Under the pieces are notes generated by a model that did no database searches, was not told the origin of the DNA, and saw only the letters and a list, made by a program, of their open reading frames with translations. Of a stretch of DNA of 25,264 nucleotides, positions 15,879 to 22,502 are shown piece by piece. Position numbers and translations under genes: made by a program. The DNA is from Thermacetogenium sp. UBA4966 (GTDB taxonomy: Bacteria > Bacillota > DSM-12270 > Thermacetogeniales > Thermacetogeniaceae): assembly GCA_002397275.1 (NCBI GenBank), contig DHAA01000117.1:1-25264 (forward strand). The letters run 5' to 3'. How positions within the stretch are numbered: the stretch's first letter is position 1; each line of letters opens with the position of its first letter.

Positions 15879-17429
15879 ATGAGGCTCAAAAAAGCTGTTG
15901 CTTGCGCGGTTATTACTGTTTTTTTGATGATAATGGCCGTCGGATGCGGTAACGAGGGAACAAAGCCGCCGCAAGAAGAGAAACCGCTTACTGTCGGCTG
16001 GGCGCAATGGTGTACCAATCTTGACCCCGGCGACGGGTATAACGGGTGGTATGCAGTGGAATTCGGCATGGGGGAAACATTGGTTAAGACAGGAAAAAAG
16101 ATGGAGATTGAGCCCTGGCTTGCCGAATCATGGGAAAGGGTTGACGATAACACATGGAAGATCAAGATCAGGGATAGCGTTAAGTTTCATAATGGGAAAG
16201 ATGTTGATGGCGCGGCTGTGAAGGCCTCTTTGGAACGCACAATCAAGATGAATAAACGCGCGCCGGGCCTGTTGGATATCGCCTCCATAGAAGCACAGGG
16301 GAATGAGATCATTGTCAAAAACAACAAACCTAACCCGTCTTTTATTACGACGCTGGCTGATCCCTTCGCCGTTATTGTCGACGCCGCGGCCGCTGAGGAA
16401 ATGGGAGATCAGTTTATGGAGAATCCTGTTCTCACCGGCCCTTTCAAGTTAAAGAAATATGTGAAGGACGAGCGTGTGGAGGTGGTCAGAAATGAGGATT
16501 ACTGGGGTGAAAAAGCGAAGCAGAAGGATGTTGTATTCAAGTCTATTCCTGATGCCAATACGAGGCTGATGGCGCTGCAGTCAGGGGAGATCCAGGTAGC
16601 GGATAAAATCCCGGCGGAACAGACGGCAACGCTGGGGAAGGATAAAGATTTGAAAGTATTAAGCGAGTCTTCGGTGCGTGTGCATATGCTCATCTTTAAT
16701 TTAAAGAAGCCCGGCCTGGATGAGATCAGTGTCCGCAAGGCGATCAATATGGCTGTCAACAGAGAGGACCTCGCCCAAAAGGTGATGTCGGAAAGCGGCA
16801 TTGCGGCTGCAGGTCCCTTTCCCGCGGTGCTTCCTTTCGGGGGAAGCGGACTGAAGGGATATGACTACAATGTCGAGGGCGCTAAAAAACTGCTGGATGA
16901 GGCGGGATGGAAGCCGGGCGGCGACGGCGTACGTCAGAAAGACGGCAAAAAACTGGAATATACATTCCTAACTTATAAGAATAGGCCGGAGCTGCCGGTG
17001 CTGATGGAAGCGATGCAGAGCCAATTAAAAGAAATAGGGATCAAGGTTGAGATCAAAAATGTGGAGAATGCCTCCGAAGTGATGGAGAGCGGAGATTTCG
17101 AAGGCTGTATCTACAGCTTCAGCACAGCCCCTACAGGTGATCCGCAATACATGCTGGAGACGGTCTTTATGACCGGGGGCGATAATAACTACGGGTCTTA
17201 CAGCAGTGAGAAGCTGGATGCTTTGGGCAAAAAACTGCAGTCCACTTTTGATACTGAAGAAAGAAACAGCATAGCCAGAGAGGCGCAGCAGGTGCTGATT
17301 GATGACGCGGCTTTCGCTTTCCTTGTTTACCCGAAAATTATTACAGCTGTAGACAAGGATGTGGAAGGTCTGGACATTACGCCGACAGAATACTACTTTT
17401 TAGATTCAAAAATAAGTTATAAGGGTTAA
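15879..17429 (+). CDS. nikA: Extracellular solute-binding lipoprotein, family 5 (nickel/peptide; NikA-like)
   Basis: 516 residues, the normal length for the family. Signal peptide MRLKKAVACAVITVF... ends in the lipobox AVGCG, with lipidated Cys at about residue 23. The mature protein has the SBP_bac_5 pattern: ETLVKTGKKMEIEPWLAESW, a KFHNGKDVDGAAVKASLERT segment and TGPFKLKKY, then IPDANTRLMALQSGEI and VRKAINMAVNRED. It captures the substrate outside the cell for the two permeases and two ATPases upstream. A nickel or cobalt ligand is suggested by the family feel and the neighbouring DUF4198 gene; a peptide substrate is not excluded. A site AAGGGGGG precedes ATG 15879. Confidence 0.87.
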   Translation: MRLKKAVACAVITVFLMIMAVGCGNEGTKPPQEEKPLTVGWAQWCTNLDPGDGYNGWYAVEFGMGETLVKTGKKMEIEPWLAESWERVDDNTWKIKIRDSVKFHNGKDVDGAAVKASLERTIKMNKRAPGLLDIASIEAQGNEIIVKNNKPNPSFITTLADPFAVIVDAAAAEEMGDQFMENPVLTGPFKLKKYVKDERVEVVRNEDYWGEKAKQKDVVFKSIPDANTRLMALQSGEIQVADKIPAEQTATLGKDKDLKVLSESSVRVHMLIFNLKKPGLDEISVRKAINMAVNREDLAQKVMSESGIAAAGPFPAVLPFGGSGLKGYDYNVEGAKKLLDEAGWKPGGDGVRQKDGKKLEYTFLTYKNRPELPVLMEAMQSQLKEIGIKVEIKNVENASEVMESGDFEGCIYSFSTAPTGDPQYMLETVFMTGGDNNYGSYSSEKLDALGKKLQSTFDTEERNSIAREAQQVLIDDAAFAFLVYPKIITAVDKDVEGLDITPTEYYFLDSKISYKG

Positions 17430-17594
17430 GTGAATCTCCGCATAAAGACATTTTTGGGGGCAGAATATTATTATATCGGTAAAACATGATTTCCGCAGAG
17501 GGGAAAACTGCATGTTAAGCGGTAAGTCTTTTCGGCAGGTTGCTTTACAGGTTACTTTATATGAGAATTCTATAAAACGATAGGAGGAGAGAAC

Positions 17595-18338
17595 ATGTCG
17601 AAATTCCGTGATACTACCAATCTGATATTCCAGGGGCATGAAGGGTGGCTGGAGTTCAGGTCGAGCCACGGCCACCACGATTCGCCGGTAGAAGTCCTCT
17701 ATAAATGGGGGCACAACATGAAGGTCGACGGATTGTGCAAAAAAGAAATATTGAAAGCATACTATATTGACCCCGACGGGAAGAAAAGCGAACTGACCAT
17801 TGACGGCCCGGAAGATTCGGCTTACAAGGCTGCCTTTGTACCGGAAAATCATGGTTTCTACCAGGCCGTTGTTGTGGCCGACGTTATTTGGACGGTCAGC
17901 GTCGACGGCAAATATCTGAACGTCCCCAAAAAAGAGTGTGAATTTCCCCTGGAGGCTTCCGCCTTTACCGAGTATGCAAATGCAATTATACCGGTAGGGC
18001 ACGACCTGGAGGGGGAGATCAGGCCTGCCGGCAGCACCCTGGAACTGGCGCCTCTTTTCTGGAAGCCATGGAAGGCCGGGGATACTGTCAAACTACGGGT
18101 TAGCTTTAAAGGAGCTCCGCTCGCGGCTTCGCAGGTGGTCATGATCTACGGGATGGCTGAGGATAACGAAGAGCCCGAAGTTAAGGAGACGGACAGCGAA
18201 GGGCTGGTTTCCTTTACTTTTGAGAAGCCCGGATACTATCTGGCACTGGTCAGGCATGTGGATAACGACGACGCCCGCGAAGGTTATTACGACCGCAGAA
18301 ACTATACTAATACATTGTTTATGATGGTGACAAAGTAG
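17595..18338 (+). CDS. DUF4198-family (nickel-uptake associated) protein
   Basis: 247 residues of beta-rich sequence. The C-terminal half matches the DUF4198 family that accompanies nickel/cobalt transporters: GDTVKLRVSFKGAPLAASQV, DSEGLVSFTFEKPGYYLALVRH, then GYYDRRNYTNTLFMMV. The N-terminal part contains GHEGWLEFRSSHGHHDSP, a histidine cluster that could bind metal. It has no visible signal peptide, although most relatives are exported; the start (ATG 17595, site AGGAGGAG) is clear and no upstream extension exists. It lies 165 nt after the binding-protein gene and is probably co-regulated. The metal-carrier role is inference. Confidence 0.72.
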   Translation: MSKFRDTTNLIFQGHEGWLEFRSSHGHHDSPVEVLYKWGHNMKVDGLCKKEILKAYYIDPDGKKSELTIDGPEDSAYKAAFVPENHGFYQAVVVADVIWTVSVDGKYLNVPKKECEFPLEASAFTEYANAIIPVGHDLEGEIRPAGSTLELAPLFWKPWKAGDTVKLRVSFKGAPLAASQVVMIYGMAEDNEEPEVKETDSEGLVSFTFEKPGYYLALVRHVDNDDAREGYYDRRNYTNTLFMMVTK

Positions 18339-18756
18339 AGGCTGCTTTCAGACTACTGTAAACGAAATAAGTTATCTTGGGCTTGTTCAGTGCTGACAGT
18401 GCTGTACGCAGTCTCGTCTTGTACTACTTTATGTTGTTGTAAAGCGGCTTCATAAGAGGATGCCCGAATCAAACCCATCCGGGGGTGACAAGGGTCTCCG
18501 TTTTGAGGCCGCTTTCCATCTTTTGCGCGGCATTTCGCGTGCCGGCAGGGAGCCTTTTTTGATTCCTTACCGTAAACGGCAGGTAAAAGTGACATATATG
18601 TGACATAAGGTTAGGATAATATATTTTGAGACAATAACTAAAATAAGCCATGTTTCATTACATTATGTGAAATATCGTCATGTAATAGCCAAAAACGGCA
18701 ATATGTAGCAGGATATTTGGTTTTGTTGTCGATTATTACGGGAACGAATATCCAAG
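18339..18756. other. Long intergenic stretch without a recognisable gene
   Basis: No coding frame looks real here. A G+C-richer piece (about 18420-18590) has a minus-strand open frame of 80 codons that I do not recognise, possibly a remnant. The AT-rich part contains the palindrome ACATATATGT (18592-18601), the inverted repeat ATTACAT/ATGTAAT (18657-18663/18680-18686) and GGATATT/AATATCC (18711-18717/18747-18753). The last lies just downstream of the putative minus-strand crRNA-like transcript and might help end it. Confidence 0.4.
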
Positions 18757-18835
18757 ATAGTAATTCCTTGTAGGTAAGCTAATCTCCTCAACATCAAAAT
18801 CATATGTTTCAATTCCTTTTAGGTGAATAGAAGCT
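18757..18835 (-). ncRNA. creR: Candidate CreR-type cas-regulating crRNA-like RNA (pseudo-repeat, 19-nt pseudo-spacer, pseudo-repeat)
   Basis: Read on the minus strand. Pseudo-repeat 1 (18835 to 18806) ends in AAGGAATTGAAAC, the 3' handle of type I-B repeats. A 19-nt pseudo-spacer follows (18805 to 18787). Pseudo-repeat 2 (18786 to 18757) has ATTAGCTTACCTACAAGG but a decayed handle. The repeats share the core ACCTA-N-AAGGAATT. A TATAAT at 18847-18842 puts the transcription start at about 18835, the first base of repeat 1. The pseudo-spacer start ATATGATTTTGATGTTG matches minus-strand DNA 18932-18916 at 15 of 17 positions (mismatches 9 and 12), with TTA in the PAM position. That site lies 15-31 bp beyond the cas -10 box. 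It fits CreR RNAs that guide Cascade to repress cas promoters. Cas6 processing would be needed. Confidence 0.75.
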
Positions 18836-18841
18836 ATCGAT

Positions 18842-18870
18842 ATTATAGGATAAAAAAAAATAAAAATAAA
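18842..18870 (-). promoter_or_regulatory. Minus-strand promoter of the crRNA-like RNA
   Basis: On the minus strand a perfect -10 TATAAT (18847 to 18842) is preceded by a 17-nt T-rich spacer and a weak -35 TTTATT (18870 to 18865). It is back-to-back with the plus-strand cas promoter, whose -35 begins at 18873, so the two promoters are divergent and almost touching. Confidence 0.6.
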
Positions 18871-18872
18871 TG

Positions 18873-18908
18873 TTGACATTTTCATTTTTTAGTTTTAATA
18901 TGAAAATG
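18873..18908 (+). promoter_or_regulatory. cas operon promoter with overlapping inverted repeat
   Basis: Consensus promoter TTGACA (18873-18878), 17-nt spacer, TAATAT (18896-18901). A perfect 9-bp inverted repeat, CATTTTCAT (18877-18885) and ATGAAAATG (18900-18908), overlaps both hexamers, which suggests a protein operator in addition to the candidate RNA-guided control. Transcription would start at about 18908, leaving a leader of about 270 nt before cas8. Confidence 0.75.
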
Positions 18909-18915
18909 AATCGTA

Positions 18916-18935
18916 CAACAACATAATCATATTAA
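18916..18935 (-). promoter_or_regulatory. Candidate Cascade/CreR target site in the cas leader
   Basis: On the minus strand TTA (18935-18933, PAM position) is followed by ATATGATTATGTTGTTG (18932-18916). This matches the crRNA-like pseudo-spacer in a perfect 8-nt seed and 15 of 17 positions. Binding here, at about +8 to +28, would block RNA polymerase leaving the cas promoter. The PAM assignment rests on the TTN-like PAMs I recall for clostridial type I-B systems. Confidence 0.65.
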
Positions 18936-19116
18936 GCGCAATTCATACTCCTTTCACTTTCTAACGTAACCAAATCGACAGTAATATTCATGTAACTATC
19001 AGTTCCAGCAGTTATTTCCGAATTACCAGAGCGCAATATCTTTTATTATGTTCTGTAAAATCGCATAATTTCGGGGGTGGTATAAAAGTATTGAAGTTCG
19101 CAAAGCAACGGAGGGG

Positions 19117-19191
19117 TTGATCAAGTTTTCGCTTATTATAGTGGAGGTGAAATCCGGCGCTTATTATATCGCCCAACATCATGAAAAATGA
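19117..19191 (+). other. Possible 24-codon leader frame overlapping the cas8 start
   Basis: TTG 19117 opens a short frame (MIKFSLIIVEVKSGAYYIAQ..., 24 codons) that ends at TGA 19189-19191, overlapping the cas8 start. GGAGGGG directly abuts the TTG, and a second GGAGG lies inside. An 11-bp direct repeat CGCTTATTATA occurs at 19130-19140 and 19158-19168. It could be a leader peptide or chance. It is listed because cas8 itself has no close ribosome-binding site. The stretch 18936-19116 shows nothing else. Confidence 0.25.
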
Positions 19192-20893
19192 AAATGCAGA
19201 GAATCAGGTGATATTTAAAAAGACAGGCCATCCCTGGCTTGATACGGGGCTGGTTGGCTTAATTAAAATCCTTAACAGAACTCAACATAATATAGAAAAG
19301 ACTGTTATTGATGAGAATAAAGTTATATTAGAAGGGCAAAAAGATGATATTCAGGAAGCACTTGAGAATGCCTATGTTGAGTTGAGAGACAATTTTTATG
19401 ACATTTCCACACAAAAGCAGATCGACGATCGCTCATCATACAATTTCTATTATGATAGCAAAACTGATTCTTTTAATATGTTTCCCAGAAAAAAATCACG
19501 CGGTATAGCAGAAATTATTTATAATAAAGCCCCTAGACCGATCGGATCTTCTGTAAAATGGGCGAAAAAGGGTGGAAAAGTTGAATTTGATTATAAAGGC
19601 AAAAAGATCAAAAGGGTAGCAGTAAAATTACCTGGTTCCTATGCTCACTTACAGGATAGACTAGATGAGTTTTTAAATGAAAACCAACTTAATGTTACAA
19701 CATCTGGTTTGTTAGTAGATGGCCCCTATGCAGTTGAACCGAAGGTAAATATAAGGGCTAACTCGAAAGACAAGAAAATCAAGGGTAATTGTTATTTTTG
19801 CGGTGAACCGGCATCCTTTTTAGAAGATGTAAGTCAGACTGTTTACCCACTGATAACAGGATCATCCGGCGTTTTGTCCTTTAACTCGAATGCCTTAAGT
19901 CCAGAAAAAGTTTGCTGGAAGTGTGCTTTGTTAGGAAAGTTTGTTCCGGTAGGCGGTTTTTACTATACAAGTGGGGACAATATTTTTGCCTATTTTCCTT
20001 ATTCATCATCACTCGAAAAAATGGTAGATGTTTTTGAACCGTTGCATGAAGCGGAGTATAAAGACCCAAATTATTTCAGAAATTTCAATCACAATTTAGG
20101 GGGCTATTTTCAACACCATTATGAAGTCACCCTTGCCTTTTTATATTCAATCTATAAAAAAGTTTTATTGCATCAAAAGGGTGATGATGATCAATATGTA
20201 GCCTTAGATTGGAATGAGCTATATGATCTGACTTGTGAAAAAGCACCATTAGAGTTTTTGACACTTCACGCCCGGAAAGAGGGGCAGACTTTTTCTGTTA
20301 AGAGTGTTTGGGCATTTAAAGAAACAGTGTATCTGTATTGTTTATTTGATGCTTTGGAAAAGAAGAAAGTTACAATTAAAGATGTTATGAGATTGCTTGT
20401 TGATTATGATGAAAAAAATGAAAATATGACGCTGGTGCGCAATCGAGTTTGTGAGCGAATTTTGCGAAAAAAAAGCATACTTGAATTAGTAGAAATATTT
20501 GTTTATCATGCTGATTTGAAATTTGTGAGCCCCTTGTTGGATTTTTTAATTGCTTATGAAAATGAAATAAGGAGGGATGATGCTATGACAAAAGAAGAAC
20601 AGGATGCTGCTGTTAAGTTGGGGAGACGTATTGGAACGGCTGTTGGAAATAGCAGTGACGGGAAAAGGGGGGATCTATTCGCACTTCGTAAATCACGTAA
20701 AAAAATTGATTTTCTTGAACAAATCAATAGGCTGCAGTTTAAGCTCGGAGGTGAATTAGTTATACCACCCGATGTCTATGAGGGTCGGTTAACTGATAAA
20801 AACTTCGATGAGTTTAAACAATTTTGTATGATAGCTGCGTTAAATAGTTTTAATGCCGCAACAAGTAAAGACAAGAAAAATAAGGAGGGTTAA
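19181..20893 (+). CDS. cas8: Type I-B CRISPR large subunit Cas8 (Cst1, CXXC-CXXC family)
   Basis: 570 residues. It fits the Cst1/Cas8 family of Tneap-type I-B systems, defined by two CxxC pairs: CYFC (204-207) and CWKC (245-248), probably a zinc site. The N-terminal HPWLDTGLVGLIKIL is also characteristic of the family. In Cascade this subunit recognises the PAM and holds the 5' handle end of the crRNA complex. The start is ATG 19181, the first in-frame start after a stop at 19148-19150. No ribosome-binding site is within the usual distance (GGAGG is 34 nt upstream), so translation may be weak or coupled to an upstream frame. The gene is AT-rich compared with the region before 18.3 kb. cas7 follows after 4 nt. 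Confidence 0.85.
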   Translation: MKNENAENQVIFKKTGHPWLDTGLVGLIKILNRTQHNIEKTVIDENKVILEGQKDDIQEALENAYVELRDNFYDISTQKQIDDRSSYNFYYDSKTDSFNMFPRKKSRGIAEIIYNKAPRPIGSSVKWAKKGGKVEFDYKGKKIKRVAVKLPGSYAHLQDRLDEFLNENQLNVTTSGLLVDGPYAVEPKVNIRANSKDKKIKGNCYFCGEPASFLEDVSQTVYPLITGSSGVLSFNSNALSPEKVCWKCALLGKFVPVGGFYYTSGDNIFAYFPYSSSLEKMVDVFEPLHEAEYKDPNYFRNFNHNLGGYFQHHYEVTLAFLYSIYKKVLLHQKGDDDQYVALDWNELYDLTCEKAPLEFLTLHARKEGQTFSVKSVWAFKETVYLYCLFDALEKKKVTIKDVMRLLVDYDEKNENMTLVRNRVCERILRKKSILELVEIFVYHADLKFVSPLLDFLIAYENEIRRDDAMTKEEQDAAVKLGRRIGTAVGNSSDGKRGDLFALRKSRKKIDFLEQINRLQFKLGGELVIPPDVYEGRLTDKNFDEFKQFCMIAALNSFNAATSKDKKNKEG

Positions 20894-20897
20894 GTCA

Positions 20898-21782
20898 ATG
20901 AAAGAGGCGAAATCACTTACTGTTACCTATCTTGTTCAAACAAGCATGGCAAGCCTGAACGGTTCCGATAAAGAAGCTGACAATATTTCCAGCATCAAGA
21001 AAATAACGAGAGGTACGGAAGAGTATCCTTATGGTTCCTCTCAATGGGTACGCCGCGCCCTGAGGGATCAGTTGTCAAACCTGGGGTGGGAGTTATCAGA
21101 AGGAGTGGAATCAACAATCGCCAAAGGGGCAGCAACAACCCAAAAAATGCCGGACAAGTATATTGATGATGATCTCTTTGGTTTTATGGGAACAGAAAAA
21201 GCTGATGAAACAAAGAAAGGGTCTGCAATCAAGCGGACTTCGCCTGTGAGGGTTTCCCCACTTGTATCTTTTGATAAATATGAAGGGGATTTAGATTTTG
21301 GTACCAATTACATGAGTGTAAAGGCAGGTGGCAACCCTAACATTTTTGAAACGGAAATTCATTCTGGTATTTACAGAGGTACTGTATTGATAGAACTTGA
21401 TCGGGTTGGTTGCGGAGAGGGGTTCGAAAACGAACTAAGTTCTATCGAAAAAGCAAAAAGGGTAAAAGCGTTTCTCCTTGCTTTGAAAAACTTGTGGTCG
21501 TCTGGACGACAAACTCGCTTTTTAACAGATATTTCGCCGAAATTTGTAGCGGCAGCCATTTTAAAAGTTAAAAACCCTGTATTTCTAGAATCTGTTGCGC
21601 CATTAAATGGAGGTATAAACGTAGAACTTCTTCAGGAGACATTGGATGATTTTAAAGAAGAAATAATTGAGCATGTTTTTGGCGCTAGGAAGAGTCTTTT
21701 TGACGGTCTCCCAGATAAAACACTTTACCTGAAAGATGCTTTTGCGTCGATGGGCGAGTGGGTGGACCGGCATTATCTTTAA
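20898..21782 (+). CDS. cas7: Type I-B CRISPR backbone subunit Cas7 (Cst2/DevR family)
   Basis: 294 residues. Starts MKEAKSLTVTYLVQTSMASLNGSD, the first strand of the Cas7 RRM fold, followed by RGTEEYPYGSSQWVRRALRDQL, the segment typical of Cst2/DevR proteins, and SPVRVSPLVSFDKYEGDLDFGTNYM. Multiple copies coat the crRNA in Cascade. ATG 20898 is chosen: GGAGGG (20884-20889) lies 8 nt upstream, while the frame start at 20853 is inside cas8. Gap to cas8 is 4 nt. The closely related DevR name comes from Myxococcus development, which has no bearing here. Confidence 0.9.
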   Translation: MKEAKSLTVTYLVQTSMASLNGSDKEADNISSIKKITRGTEEYPYGSSQWVRRALRDQLSNLGWELSEGVESTIAKGAATTQKMPDKYIDDDLFGFMGTEKADETKKGSAIKRTSPVRVSPLVSFDKYEGDLDFGTNYMSVKAGGNPNIFETEIHSGIYRGTVLIELDRVGCGEGFENELSSIEKAKRVKAFLLALKNLWSSGRQTRFLTDISPKFVAAAILKVKNPVFLESVAPLNGGINVELLQETLDDFKEEIIEHVFGARKSLFDGLPDKTLYLKDAFASMGEWVDRHYL

Positions 21783-21800
21783 GTGAAGCAGGTGTATGTT

Positions 21801-22502
21801 ATGTATTTTTCAATAAATCTATATGCTGTGACAGCTTCGTTTCGTTTACCTGAATCACACACTTTTCAGCAAACCTTACCGCTTCCCCCTGTCACCGCGC
21901 TGACTGGGATGGCGGGCGCTGCCCTTGGTCTCAATTTTTCTGAAGCTATGTGTCTGCGTGAAAATGGATTAAATTGTGGAGTTTGGGGTAAACACATGGG
22001 CGAATCCAAGGATCTATGGAAATATACAAAAATTAAGTCCGGCGAAGCAATCCCTGCTGTTCTCACTCGTGAAATACTTACAGATTTAGAGTTGTTAATT
22101 GTTTTTGCGTCAGATGATTCTGATAAACTTGAGGAACTAAGAAGGTCGTTTTGTTCTCCTCAATTTGCGCTGACAGCCGGAACCAGTGATGATCTTGTGA
22201 AAATATATTACGTTAGCGATCTAATTAATGCCGATCCGATGCCTATAAGCCATGTAGCAAACACTATTCTTCCCGGTGATCATAGCCGAAATTACGAAGT
22301 GGATATTGATATAAAAACTCTTGTAACAAAGAAAACAGTATATGCTCCCAAAGTTTTTTTATTACCGACATCGTTTACTTTTAATGGAGAAGAGCGCCGT
22401 GTTAAAAACCGTGAAATGTTTACATTTATTGATGTGCCGGTAACATTAAATAAGCCTGTAGCCGGAATTATGGCGGAAAATAAAGCGGTGCCACTATTAT
22501 GA
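21801..22502 (+). CDS. cas5: Type I-B CRISPR subunit Cas5 (Cas5t family)
   Basis: 233 residues. The N-terminus MYFSINLYAVTASFRLPESH and the following LPLPPVTALTGMAGAALGL match the Cas5 RAMP fold, in which the first strand and the glycine-containing turn bind the crRNA 5' handle. The ATG at 21801 has AGGTG (21790-21794) 6 nt upstream and is preferred to GTG 21783, which directly follows the cas7 stop. The gene ends by overlapping cas3 by 4 bp (ATGA). In the candidate CreR model this subunit would bind the ATTGAAAC handle. Confidence 0.88.
   Translation: MYFSINLYAVTASFRLPESHTFQQTLPLPPVTALTGMAGAALGLNFSEAMCLRENGLNCGVWGKHMGESKDLWKYTKIKSGEAIPAVLTREILTDLELLIVFASDDSDKLEELRRSFCSPQFALTAGTSDDLVKIYYVSDLINADPMPISHVANTILPGDHSRNYEVDIDIKTLVTKKTVYAPKVFLLPTSFTFNGEERRVKNREMFTFIDVPVTLNKPVAGIMAENKAVPLL

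Noticed and set aside
18353..18595. 80-codon minus-strand frame after the DUF4198 gene
   Set aside because: I recognise no domain, no good start site is visible and the region is mixed in composition; noted only as a possible remnant.
18757..18835. A conventional CRISPR array
   Set aside because: Only two degenerate repeat copies with a 19-nt spacer are present; the spacer is too short and the second handle has decayed, so it is described as a crRNA-like regulator instead.
18895..18909. Second pseudo-spacer match on the plus strand (TTA then ATATGA at 18898-18903, covering the cas -10 box)
   Set aside because: Only 6 consecutive bases and 9 of 12 positions match in AT-rich DNA; the minus-strand site at 18932-18916 is far better and was kept.
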